Positions 1 to 11,990 of a stretch of 64,000 nucleotides of DNA are shown here, piece after piece. The position numbers and the translations under genes are program-made. The stretch's first letter is position 1; each line of letters opens with the position of its first letter. The stretch is from Todiramphus chloris collaris (lineage: Eukaryota; Chordata; Aves; Coraciiformes; Alcedinidae), in NCBI GenBank assembly GCA_025345505.1, contig JANVCC010000011.1, positions 10,638,184-10,702,183 of the forward strand, given 5' to 3'. Below the pieces are notes generated by a model, which was not told the origin of the DNA, did not search any database, and saw only the letters and a list, made by a program, of their open reading frames with translations.

Positions 1-800
1 TATTTAAATGCACATAAATTTTTGGCATACTTCGTCAAGGCACTTTCTGGTGACATTTGCATATGTATGCACTCATTTGCATATACAGAAATTCCTGGGT
101 CTTAAGCAGTGTGCAGGTTCTAAAATTTCTTTTTTTCTATTTTAACTGTGCACTCTATCATCAAAATGAGAAATAATAGCATGCAAAAAACATTGATGCT
201 TAGACACAAGATGGTATTTTCCTTTAAAATAAGAACATCTTTTCCTCCAAAGCCACTAAGTCTGAATATATGCTTGTACATGACTATACCTCTAAAATTA
301 TAGAAGACAAAAATATAAGCAAGCATTATTTTGGATAATTCAAGAAAGTAATTAAAAATAAATCTTTTTCTTTTCATAGACGGATTATAATAAACCCGTA
401 ACCCAGTTTCATGGATCTTGACCTAAGGATGCATTAACTTGTTCAGAACAGTGGTGCTTTTCTAGGTATCACAGGTTAAATATATCTCATTTTTCTTCTT
501 CTCTAAACACACACAAAGAAAACCCATTACATATTTTGGATTCAGCCAATACATTTGGAGATCTTTTTTTTTCTGTTTCATATGAACAATTTGTCCAAAG
601 TGCAAAGTATTTCTCAGTGGCTCTGACAGTAAACACTACAAAGAGAAAGATTTTTGTAAGCATAAGAAAGTGAGGATACAGAAGTCCTGTCTCTGACTGA
701 TGGTCCAGTGATGTTAGGGCTCTGCCTTCAACAGAAGCCAGAAGCAGACATCTAAAGCAGAGTGTAACAGGAAGACCTGTAAGCTACTTTGAAAATTCCT
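1..800. other. AT-rich intergenic DNA, no gene seen
   Basis: AT-rich non-coding DNA with no recognisable gene or splice structure; the 85-codon minus-strand frame at 120-377 has no family resemblance I can see. The only structured signal is a pair of octamer (ATTTGCAT) motifs near the left edge, listed separately. Confidence 0.6.
55..82 (+). promoter_or_regulatory. Paired octamer (POU-type) motifs
   Basis: ATTTGCAT, the classical octamer bound by POU-domain (OCT) factors, occurs exactly at 55-62 and again at 75-82, with starts 20 bp apart and so on the same helical face. Both copies are on the + strand and both continue into AT. Binding is inferred only; the same 8-mer can occur by chance in AT-rich DNA. 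Confidence 0.3.
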
Positions 801-1085
801 TCAGCCTCCACCAATTTGCAGCTGAGGGATGTTCTGAGCCTGAGGTGCTTTCTGTGTAGTCAGTAACCTCCACAGGTTGATGAGTGCTAATGGCCAGCTC
901 AGTCCATCATTCTTATGCATGAAATCAGGACTGTTGATTTCCAATATGCACCATTTTAGATTAAATTTCCTTTCATCCTTTTTTACTGCCCAGTCCCTCA
1001 GCCATGCAATATCTTTCTGCAGTTCTGCATGATCAGCTCTCATCTTTACTACTCTGAAGAATTTAGTATCATCAGTACAAGTTTG
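801..1085 (-). mobile_element. Ancient CR1-type LINE fragment (reverse transcriptase)
   Basis: Read on the minus strand, an open frame runs from about 1085 down to 801. It begins with a degraded reverse-transcriptase active-site box, DDTKFFRVVK (compare FADDTKLF in CR1/jockey-type RTs). It continues with ELQKDIAWLRDWAVK, a stretch characteristic of CR1 ORF2 just after the catalytic box. Farther on the similarity fades: residues have been lost and the next conserved blocks are absent. This is a 5'- and 3'-truncated, inactive relic much more diverged than the other CR1 copies here, probably from an older amniote CR1 subfamily. The family call rests on remembered motif resemblance, not an alignment. 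Confidence 0.7.
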
Positions 1086-1329
1086 TCAGTGGTTTATATT
1101 CACCCACTTTTACAGAGCATTATTCATAAATGAATTCATAAATTTCTATGTTGAAATGCACAGGTCTCAGCTCAAAGCATTCTAGACCTTTCTCCCCTGG
1201 GAGAACTTACTATTTTTATCTTCTGTTATCTATCTTTTAAACAACTGATTATGCTTACAAGAGCCTTCCCTCTTATCCTTGGCTGCCTAATTTGCTAAAT
1301 GGACATTTGTTGGGTGAACTCAAAAAAAA

Positions 1330-1645
1330 GGAGGTGTTGACCTCTTCTCCCTAGTATCCAGTGATGGGATGTGTGGAAATGGTTCAAAGCTGTGTCAGTT
1401 ATGGGAGATTCAAACTGGACATTAGGAAGGACCTTGAGTGGGTGGTCAAACACTGGAACAGGTTTCCTGGAGAGGTGGCTGATGCGTCAAGCCTGTCAGT
1501 GTTTGAAAGACATTGGACAATGACCTTAATAACACGCTTTAACTTATGGTCAGCCCTGAAGTGGTCAGGCAGTTGGACTAGATGATCGTTGTAGGTCCCT
1601 TCTAACTGAAATATTCTATTATATTCTGTTCTATAATTCTATTCT
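1330..1645 (+). mobile_element. CR1 LINE 3' fragment
   Basis: 5'-truncated CR1 retrotransposon in + orientation. It starts with the typical segment GGAGGTGTTGACCTCTTCTC and encodes a degraded ORF2 C-terminus (RFKLDIRKDLEWVVKHWNRF is the recognisable part). It then passes through the characteristic GTTGGACTAGATGATC and GTAGGTCCCTTC sequence and ends in an ATTCT-type microsatellite tail around 1610-1645. The usual asparagine/proline-rich C-terminal block is altered, and the frame stops at 1585. The ORF is a relic with no expected host function. Confidence 0.9.
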
Positions 1646-2496
1646 AAACTTTGTCAAAAGATTTAGAATGTCATGCGGATGGTATCAACCAGGTCTGCTG
1701 CAGATTCAAGCAAAGACCAATAGGAAGTATACCTTTCCACTACAAAAGACATGAGACTCTTCCTCCATACATAGCACTCATCCTTCTTCCCATTATACTC
1801 TCTACTGTTTTGACAGATCTGTTCAGCACAGGTGTCTCTTCCCCATGAGATTTTCCCTAGTTCCCTTAAAAATCAGCATCCTATTTACTTCCTTACAGAC
1901 TGCAGAAACCAAGGGGTTCTGCAAAAGAAGCTTTACACCACAGCTAGTAGCTCAGCTGCTTTATCCCCGCATTCCTCTGGGATGCTGGAGTGAATACTAT
2001 CTCATCCTGGTGACTCGCTGTTGTTCATTTTGTCTTTTTCTTCCAAAATGATCACCAATACTCATCTAAATTCATCTTGCATTGAAGTCAGTGTAAGTTT
2101 TCATACCGATTCCAAAAAGACTAGACTTAGATCAATATATTTTCTGTACAGATTTTCACACGTTTTCCTTATTTTGTTGTAATCCGTTTTGTCAAAATCA
2201 GTCACAAACTTTTGGTGACTCAAAAGTTCAAAGTTGAGCTAGGTGCAAACTATATTATATTCTAAAGCTGTTTAAATGTCACACTCCTATTTGTAAGAAT
2301 CAAAACAGTTATGAACGTGATGTCTTTAGATGAGCTAGAGCACTTCCATAGACATAAATATTTTCTAAATTAAAGTATCCATTCAAGTAGACCTGTTGTT
2401 ATACATACACTCCATACTTAAACAGTGATGAAGTCCCAGCTGCATGGTCCTGCCCTTCTCTTAAGGCCCCCAATTATCTGCACTCCTACATACATT
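1646..2496. other. Intergenic DNA, no gene seen
   Basis: No coding exon, RNA gene or clear repeat recognised. A short segment near 2078-2105 resembles a motif (CATTGAAGTCA) common in old amniote repeats, but it is too short to call. Confidence 0.55.
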
Positions 2497-2562
2497 TAGG
2501 GTGGGATTAGATGATCTTTCGAGGTCCCTTCCAGCCCCTGTCATTCTGTGATTCTGTGATTG
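2497..2562 (+). mobile_element. CR1 LINE 3' terminal fragment
   Basis: Only the extreme 3' end of a CR1 element remains: GATTAGATGATCTTTCGAGG, then the GTCCCTTCCAGCCCCTGTCA-type segment, then two copies of the ATTCTGTG terminal repeat. Such severe 5' truncation is normal for CR1. The + orientation follows from the repeat tail lying at the right end. Confidence 0.88.
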
Positions 2563-5500
2563 TTCAGTCAATGCAACATAATCAAAAGCCAAAACACAGC
2601 AGAAACATCGGTGTGGGTGAACACCAGTGAATTACAGCTCATACAGTACTGTCATCCTCTGTAAGTTATTTAGCACAAGAGCACACAAAATAAATACCAA
2701 AAAAAAAATGTGAAAAAAAAAAAAGTTTCATCCGTTGGTACAATCTTCTCTCCCAGGTAGCACATTTCAGCTGGCACACAGTAACTTATAATGTCACGGT
2801 AACATGTTCATGGATTCCCTTTCTTTAGCAAGAGTTCAGCTGCAGCCCATGGAATGTTTATCAGCAGACCAGTACAATCCTGATCTGCATTATTCCCCAG
2901 TGGAAAAAAAAATGGGTTCACCGTTTCAAAGATTGAAAGATTTTGTGCGGCAATATGAAAATTTAAGTAGATCCATTATATATCCCTATGGATTTAGAGG
3001 GGATGCACTTCCTTGCCTCTGGAATAATTTTTGGACTCGAAAAATGTCTCTCCCTCTAATCTCTCTTTTTGGCAACAAGGCCAGCCCTTTATCATTGCCC
3101 TAATGCTGTCAATTACCTTCAGTTAATGCCAGATCCTTCTCATTAATGTCAAGAAAACATAAGTTCCTCTTTTTCCCTGAACTCCCCGTACAGAGGCAGG
3201 TTTTGCCTGTAGTGGAATGTGTGCCCAAATGCAATCAGTGGGAATTGCTTTGTGAGACTGTAACCATACTGGCTGACTAATGTTCATGCTGCTTAAGACC
3301 TGAACGGACAAATAAATGACGTTTCATCACTGTTTGCCCCTTTTCTAGCTGAAGGAAGGGATTAGGTATTGTGAACTTTTTTCCACTGTAAATTAACAGT
3401 CATTAATCCTAGCAGCATTTGATTTTTGTACTGGTAAGTGCCATCATTGAGCAATCTGTATCTACCTTAGACAAAACATCAAAAAAAAGCCCAACATTTG
3501 TCCAGTGCAGGATGTGTATTTGTGCAGGGACCTGCCCATGCCTCCAACCAGCTGTAGCAGTCCCTGCAGATCCACCCTGACAGCCCATCACTTCACCCAA
3601 ACCCACTGCCTCACCTCACACCGCCTCCGACATCTCTCCCAGCTGCAAATCCTTCCCACTACTCATCCGCAAGCCTTGCGCCAGATTTGTCAGCAGCATT
3701 TCTACATAAATCTGTGACAGAGGAGCCCTGATGTCAGGAAGGTGGGGACAGCATATTTATTGCTTTTGCAGAGCAAGGGGGAAATTCAGATTATTAAAGT
3801 TTGCTTTTCATCGGTGATCAGGAGGGGGGGAAAAGCAGGACTAAGAGAAATAGGTTTACAAAGTGTTTAAGCTGCCCACCCACAGCATGTACTCAGCATG
3901 TGTATTCAGGTCAGCATACTATTTCCTATGAGTCACATTCAGCTGTGCCTTAGCTGCATATTTTAGTGAGAGTGATCTTAGCTGAAGCCTGTGATGTGAG
4001 GAGGCTGGTGATGTCCAAATTTGTTCTAGTATCCTGGAATTTGCTCCTTTGAGTGTTGTGACTCAGTATAATCCTACAGAATTAAACTGTTTCTGTGTAC
4101 CATTCCCACTGAGCTAATGAAACAGTTAAAATCCCCATCTGTAGTACAGAATAGCAACATAATTGTTACAGAATTAATAATACAATATGGAGGTGGGTGA
4201 CACAACTCAGATTCAGCTACACCAACATTAACTAGCTGAGTGTTTTGCTGAGGGAAAAACCCAAGACTTCTTTTCCTCATGCAGTTCTCTTGCCTGTTTC
4301 AAATTCTTCATTATGCTTATCTCAGCTAGCAGCCTGACTATCATTTCTGACTACGTACAAATGTGGGACAGCTGCCTGACTGGGGAAACAGTCACAGAGC
4401 CACTCACAGAAGAGACTGCTCTGCCCACTGAGCTGCTCACCCCTGCTTGCTCCAACACCACTAGCATCTCTCAACCTGCAGTGGACCACTGAGGGCCATG
4501 GCTTAGATGCCACCTGCAATACCCACTCCAGTTTCCTTCAGCAGGTTAACTAAGACTTACACTGCTATATCTTCAATAGAAACAGAGGCTCCAACTCCAA
4601 AACCACGCAGTGAAATCCTCATATTGTTATCTCCCTCTTTAGCCTATCTTGTCATGGTCCCATGAGCTCTACAGACCAGGCTTTGCTGAAAATTAGCTGC
4701 TTACATGAGTTTTCTGAGTCTTTAAGGCTTGTCCAGCCCTTTGAAAAACTATGCCTAAAGGCTTCAGCTCCTGGTGTTGTAGCAGCATGTTGCATTAACA
4801 CTTGCTTGTGGTAGTTGAAATGTCTTTCTGCCTTACAGCTTCTAAGTACAGTCTGTCATGTGTGTCACGGTGATGGGTGCCACAGCCCTGGGCAATCAGA
4901 AAGCTCCAAATTTGCTTCCACATTAAATGAATGAGGGAGAAGAGACAAAAACAGCAGAGCAGAGGGGAAGACCAAGCAGTTTAGAAGATGGTTTTCTGAA
5001 GATGGTCTGGTTTTCCTTGTGACCAGAGAGTTTACACCAGCCTCTGCAGGATTGACTTAACCAATCTTGACCGCATACAAGGACAGGAGCAATAGAAGGA
5101 TTCCCCTCACCCAGCAACCACTTCACCAGAGACAGACACTTCAATGACTTTGTATTAACTGGGTAGGCTCATCACTTGGGATTACAATTAACGTTGGAAG
5201 GAGATCCAAGAAGTTGTAAAAGTTTAAAGGGATGCCTGTCATGTAATATTCTCTTCAACTTAAATTATATCAAAAATCTGGAACATACGCTTAATAAGTA
5301 AGAGCAGAATTAATCCCCTAGCTGTCAGCACAACCGCTCTGAAATGGTGACTTACATCTAATTACATTTCTTTTTAAAGCCTGGTTGCAATCAGTTAGCT
5401 TCTGCCCTGGCTCACACTGAGAGGGACCACAGCTGTGATGTGAGATTACATATACAGCACTATGGAGGTATTTACATCAATTCAGATGCCTAACACAGGA

Positions 5501-6929
5501 GGCTAGTTTCGTATTGTCCATGAAGAGGTATAAACTCCCCCAGAGGGTAATGCAGAGTTTAATTTGGGCATGCTGGACTGCCCACTGAAGGAGCCTCTCT
5601 CCATTAGGGAGTCTGACCCCCTCACTTGTCTAAAAATAGTTAAAGCTGGATGGAGTCAGTACCTCCAAACTCACAGACAGCAGTGCCAAAGGACAGCACA
5701 CAACCAACATCCATCAGTACTTTGTTCCTGAGAACAGGCACTGGAAAGTCTCTTTCTTTAAGGCAATCCTATTCCCAATAGCATGGTTCAGATCCTTTTC
5801 CTCTTGATCCTTGCTCCCAGCATCCCGGCTGCCACCACTCGCTGGCGAGGCCATACCACAGCTATGAGAGCTGGGTAAGATATCACAGAGGCTTGGATTG
5901 GGGTTTTTCAGGGAAGCTCTAATACTTCCTAATAAGGGAGGTTTTGCTAGGAAGAGCTACAGGAGAGCATAAACTCATACCTTTGCAGGGTATTTTTAGT
6001 GATGTTGTGTTTTCTAAGACAACGTAAGACTGAAGCAATCTAACTACCTAAGAAAAGCCTTTCAAACTCTTCTTGCCTTTTCCTCCTAGAGGAAATGTGT
6101 TTATTTTTCTGGTTTCTTATGCATTTCTATACCAAGGCCTGTGGGATATAAGTATATGAGTTTTATTAGCCCTACTTACTCAAAATGCAGGTCAATAGCA
6201 AAAGACCATATCCCTTCATGCTATTTGCTCAAGTTAATATTGCAGTAAAGTAAGAGAATTTTAACCCAGGAAACACTTCCCACATCAAGCTAGTAAAATA
6301 TTTTAGGCCTACAATTTCAGACTAGTTAGTCTGAAAGTGATGAAAAAAAAAAAAAAGAACAGTGTCAGAAAAATCAATTACTAGTCACAATAAGTCTTTG
6401 TATTAAGGTGTATCAACTCAGCTTTGTGTTCATTCCTAGTGTTGTAAAACCACATCTCATGGCTGACTTGGCCTACTCTGTTCTTCTGCATACTCAGATT
6501 ACTCCAGTGAAATGCATTTTTTTTCCATTAAAGACCACTGAGGTCCACAATAACTTTTCCTAATGCATGAAGTAAAGCTTGTGGGGGTAAGCTCTTCCCC
6601 CACATCACACCAGACTACATTAGACTTAATGCCTGCATGAGGGAGCCACTCAAGCAATTCACATTGAAAAATCTGCCTCATGACTTTTGTCAAATATGGT
6701 TTTTATTAAACCCCCTCTAGACGCAGCTGATTGGTACTTTTAATAAAGTATTTGGGTTTTCTCCTATCAATCATCAACCAAATGACTATTTTTTTTCTTT
6801 ATTATTAACAGATCAGCTCCACCATGCAGCACTAATTAGGGAAGAGGATTGATTGAAAAGGCAGTATTTCATTGAACAGTCAAGATGCTCAGTTTTTGCC
6901 AGGTTAAGGCAGGCTTCTGCCATTATTTT
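2563..6929. other. Intergenic DNA, no gene seen
   Basis: About 4.4 kb of unique-looking DNA. Short frames (for example 2804-3103 on + and 4923-5144 on -) show no recognised domain, no splice context and no codon pattern I could defend as coding. Contains simple A-runs near 2700-2725 and 6341-6355. Confidence 0.55.
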
Positions 6930-7060
6930 TACATAACCTAGCCCTTAGAGATAGAAACAACATCCTGCAGAGAACAGAAATGACTTGCTTAGGAATACAT
7001 CTATAAACCTGACAAGAATCAGCACCCAGAGACTGCTCCAACTCCTGTCTGCAGTCTTTA
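6930..7060 (+). mobile_element. Possible MIR-like SINE relic
   Basis: The order of words resembles a MIR core read on +: a TTATTTTTACA-like piece, an AGAGAACAGAAATGACTTGC segment (MIR: ...TGACTTGCCCAAGGTCAC) and a terminal CTCCAACTCCTGTCT-like segment. It is heavily diverged and could be chance. Confidence 0.35.
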
Positions 7061-10000
7061 AAGTTTTCAGCTGAACTATAGTGAAAATGAGTTTCTGCAG
7101 TGCTGGATCCTAACCAGAGAGAAGAGTGGGTACTGCGGGTTTTCAGTCAGGAATCTTCAACAAAAAGCAACAACAAAAAAACCTCCCTTGCTTTTGTTTG
7201 ATAAGAGAGCTTATAGGAACTGCCTGTGTGAGGAGGGTAAGAAATGTGCTCATTTTGCTGGCATTGGAAGTGTAAATGAAAGCTTCCAGTGGGCAGTTTT
7301 GCTAACAAGAACTGATTTCACGTTAGTGGCTTCTGTGTCATCCTGGGAATGCCAGCTGGGGAGGAGTCATCCACTGCAGATGACCCTGCACCTAATCCAA
7401 GAGAGTGCAAAAAGGATAAGCTAGGGAGCTCAGACTAAGCACAGCTGGATACCCAGCACCATTCTTCTCCCTCAAAGGTGAGAAAGCTGAAGTTGAAATC
7501 TGGAAGTCTAGCCAGAAACTGCACAGTAGCAGTATCTCTGTAGCAGATGGTTGTAACCCTGAAAGAGACATGCCCACTACTTGGTATGTGCCATGCTGCT
7601 TTTACAATATGGGTTGGAAATGGGCCCAAGATACAAAACCTTGATATCAATTTTGCCTGCCCAGTGGGTCAGGATCTAGATGTACCACTAGCTTGAGAAG
7701 ATGAAGTTAGACAAAATAAATTCCTGGGCAGGATTTATGTTCCCTTTAAAGCATCTGGGCATGGAGCTGGTTGGGAGGTGGGCTGACGCATGAAGGAGTC
7801 ATTTCCCTATAAAATGTCTCCTACCAAACATAGAGGTGATGAGAGTAGCTGCACCAGTAACAGGAACATCCAGCAAACTCTTCTGAAATGGAGGTAGACT
7901 GAAGGAGCAAGAAAAAAAAATAGATCTTCCTGGGAAGTAAGGTGAGTTGATAAGGACATCTTGCATTATTTCATAAGGACCAGGGAGCTGAAGGGGTAGC
8001 CAGCTTAGACCCATAGCTCCCATCAACTGCACTCAGTCCTAACAGCACTCTGAAAAAAACACTGACAGGTCTTCTCCCCTGAGTCAGTGGGTCTTCACAA
8101 AGAAAGGGAAAAGCCTGGGTACTTCTAGTAGCTTTATTCCAGAGTTTAGCCCAGGCACAACTGCACTGCGGTTTATTGTTTGTTCAACAGCAGAGCAGGA
8201 AATCATCTCTCTCTCAGACAAAATGCAGTAGCTTGGATCCAGGAGAGGATCAGAGATACTCTAAATATATAGGAAAAGGGTAAATAGAAGGAGCAGCAAG
8301 CTTTGGCTGAAACTAGTAGTTAAAATGGGCAGGTATGCTGTCTTCTGTGTGTGCCCACTGCTAAAAACAATAGAAGCCAAATTTCCAACAGGATTAGTGT
8401 AACACTACCACAATACTTAACTATTAATAGAAGCAATTTGTATCGGGATTGATGGAAAAATACCACGGCACGGACAATTTTATTGATCTTGAGTAATAGT
8501 GTGAAAATTAATTTCATTAGGGTCAAGGAAAAGCAGCTTTCCAAGCCTCTCCTCATTTCTCTACTTCCTGAAAGCAGGTCCCCTCCATTGAACCTATCTT
8601 CTGTACAAGACTTCTTCCCATCTCAAATCAAACCAAACCAAAGCCAACAACACTTGGCTCTTGATAGCTCAGGCAACCAGAGGAGAACAGAGGGACAGAG
8701 GCACAAGGGTCCCAGTGTTCACATGTACTTCAGGGTGAGCTCCGAGTCTGTCTGTAGGTAATTAGGAGGCCAAGAATGCTTCATTCAGTCTTCCAACTTT
8801 GGAAGAATTTACAGTCCTGAGAAGACCACCAGCTGACATTGCTCTCGTTATCTTCAATGCACTCTGGTTCAGGCCTCCACTCGTTTACAGATTCTGTGCC
8901 ATTTATCTCCAAACCTCGCCATCTTTCCCCCAAGACAGGTAGTGCTCCCCAGGGCTGTACCTTTCTCTTTGTCAAGGAATTCCAGCACATTAGCTCCACC
9001 TCTCTGCAAGGCTCCTGAGGAAAGTTCTTTTGTACAAAACTTTGGCCCCGATAACTGCAAATGAAAGACAAATTCACCAGATAAATGAGATGGATATTAT
9101 TTTATTGTAATTTAAACAATCATTTTTGAAGTGTGTAAGATTATATAGAACCTGTAATCAGAGCCAAAAGATGTCACTGAATAATACATGACATGCTATA
9201 AATTAAGGAAAGAATGATTATACGTAATAAAAAGAATAAGAAATTTCTTCTTGCAGGAAGGATAGGAACCACATTATTACTGAGCAGAGAGCGATAAAAA
9301 TCATCACCTTATGAATAAAGGAATGGCAAAAGTAAATGCCAGAGAGAGTGGAAACAGCCAAGGAAAGCTTGGCCAGCACTTAGTAAGCAAAGCCAGGGAC
9401 TTATAACTCTTCCACACAGAGCAGTGCAGTGATACTCACAAATAATTTACTCAACGACCAATGTATAAACTATTGATGAATAATTTTTGTTTTTCAAAGG
9501 GGCTTGCTTCCTACAACTTCTTGGCTGCTAAAAAAACCTGCTATGATGATGAGCCCAGTCCTGAATAGAAAATGGAGCGTTAGCCAGCAAGAGAGCAACT
9601 TCCCCTGTGCTAGTGTTATTAACCCTGCACGAGGGATCCTGAAACAGCGCGCCAGCCACTTAGCGAGAGCAGGGTGACTCATCAGGCCTGACGCTGTGCC
9701 CCCCGACACCACTGCTCTACCAGCAAAGGGATCTCATTCTGAATCTGCACATAGAGGGAAGACTGCATTCGCTCTGTGGAAATTCAGTCCTCCACTATCT
9801 CCTATATTGAATGGCTATATAATAAAGGAAATTGCCTGTGTTCAACAACTCAAGATACACTAATTACTCAAGATAAGACAATCAGTCACCCAGGTATGAT
9901 AATACCAGGCACTCTAAGAAGGTGAATATGGCAGCGCAGTAGCAACAACACTCAGAAGCTTCTAACTTGTGAGGACAGTCTTTATCAGCACCTATCCCTA

Positions 10001-11884
10001 ATAAGCTTGCACCTCCAAGGAAAGCATGAGAGGCTTTAACTTGTAGAGACTTAGTGACGCTTGAGCAGAAGTTCACGGAGTCGAACCACTTTTCACCCAG
10101 CTTAGAGGAAAAAGATGAAAAACATGAAGTTATGTCATACTGAGGACAGAGCAGCTGCTCCAGTCCCCTGGTCTTAACTTCCTTTGCCTTGCAGAGTGAA
10201 AAATGAGGTGGTGCCCATGCTCCATCCAGAAACACTGCCGCAGAGGTGAATGGCAGGGTCAGATTTGGCAGCACAAAGGGGTTCTTTCCACAAACATGAG
10301 TGACTACTCAGAGCATGGGGTGGTGGAGAATCAGACATTCATCTGATGGGCTTGAAAACATTCCCTTTGCAGACAGCAAGAGAAAAAAGCCTGATTAGTT
10401 CGCAGCTCAGGATGGGAGTAGGAGGCAAAAGGGCTGCAGTGCTCACTAAAGAAAAGCTAAGTCAGCAGCCTGAGCCTGGCATCGAGCTGGGCTCCCAGAT
10501 ATTCTCCCTGACTGGAGAAGCAAGTTCTCCAAATCCTACAATATACATTGCAATAAGCAAAATAAGGGATTTTTTTCTTTTTTTCAGCACTGTGCCTTCA
10601 CAAGAGGGAGAAATGCCCTGCTAATCAGGAAAAAAATTATGTTACCACAGCTATTTAGTGTGCAGGATTGGCTTCTAAATGAAAAAATATGCAGTCTTAA
10701 CATCATGCCTTGAGTCATTTTATGTACTGTACATACATCTCTGAAACGTTCTTCATTACAAAAGATAAGTTATTTTGATTTCTATGGTTACCTCCCCTGG
10801 TGGCATCATATCCATTTTTTCTTTCCTCCGTTATCTGTTTACAGTGTAGCATGTCCAACAGGCTATCCGCAAAGTGTTCTGCTCTTCTCTTCCCCACTAA
10901 TGCTGAGGTGCTCTTCCAGTAAACAGAAAAATTGGCATTTACAAGTGCACCTTGCTTCATACTTTCATCCTGTCTCTCATTTCTGCTGTGCTCTCCTTTG
11001 GTGCCTGTGAGTTTGGGGTTACTTTCCCAGAGAAAAGAGTTAGCTGCTCTCACTTCCTCTGGTGTGAACCTTGAAGCAGCTACTGCAAATTGCTTCCAGT
11101 TTGCACCAGTGTAAGAGCAAAGGATAGTCTCCAGTGGATGAAACTTTGAAGAGAGTTTATAGTTTATTATTTTTTACAGAGTAGTCTCAAGAGGAATTTT
11201 TCTAACCAAAAATAATCATCTTCATTAGAAACTTCGATTCTAGGAAGGTGATTTTCAACATCCACGAAGGAATGTGGGGGGGGAAGGGTGGGAAGGGGGA
11301 AGATTTTCTGCCTAATTGAAGTTTGGACTTGCCATCTTAAACCTTACAGTTACAGAAATGCTCAGACAAATACCTTGCAAACTCTGCTTATTTCAGAGGT
11401 GACTGAAATGTTCATTTAAAAGATAAGAAGAAAAGCTGGAAATTGTCTTTTCTGACTAGCTTTATGTATGGATCTTTTTAAAAAAATCTTCCTGCATTTT
11501 CATGGTTGGCTTGCAAACTAAAAATGCTGAGAATACCTTGCTAAGTAATTCATATTAATGCACATATTAATTCATTTAAGCTTGTTTGAAAGATTCAGTG
11601 TCATATCATGCCTAAAGAGACCCATTAACCAATTCTTGAGATTTTTCATTTTTTTAAATACCCATGATCTTGATAACCGTCTCCCAATTTTCTCCAGCTC
11701 TACTTGTTAAATAATTAGTATCAAATTCTGTTGATAAAACCTAGTAAATTGAAGTAGTTATGAAGCAAGTTTAATAGGTGACTCATCCTTCTAAATACTA
11801 CTCTGCACTCACCTGGTCCCTTTCAGCAAAGATTTCAAAATATTTTATAAGAGCATATTGAGTGATTGATAAATTAAGCCTAAT
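7061..11884. other. Intergenic DNA, no gene seen
   Basis: No gene recognised on either strand. Short frames such as 9882-10274 (-, 130 codons) and 10715-11053 (-, 112 codons) contain no motif I recognise and have no homologue I can name. Small G-rich (11274-11300) and A-rich runs are present. A degraded repeat or an unannotated noncoding transcript cannot be excluded. Confidence 0.5.
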
Positions 11885-11990
11885 AACACCCCAGGAGGTA
11901 GCACAGTTAGATAAACAGAAACACAGAAAGGTTAATTGTCCAAGGTCACATAGCAAGTGATTTGCAAAACCAGGGCAAGCACTATGGTTC
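11885..11990 (+). mobile_element. MIR SINE relic
   Basis: Contains the diagnostic MIR core order: AAACAGAAACACAGAAAGGT, then TAATTGTCCAAGGTCACATA, then GCAAGTGATTTGCAAAACCA. These match the well-known MIR sequence around GAGGTTAAGTAACTTGCCCA and AGGTCACACAGCTAGTAAGT. MIR is an ancient tRNA-derived SINE of amniotes; this copy is inactive and truncated at both ends. Confidence 0.72.

Noticed and set aside
2078-2105. Short CATTGAAGTCA-type motif similar to an old amniote repeat
   Set aside because: Fewer than 30 bases match and no second half of the element is visible.
9882-10274. 130-codon minus-strand ORF
   Set aside because: No homologue or domain recognised, no promoter or splice context; the length is within chance expectation for a 64-kb window.
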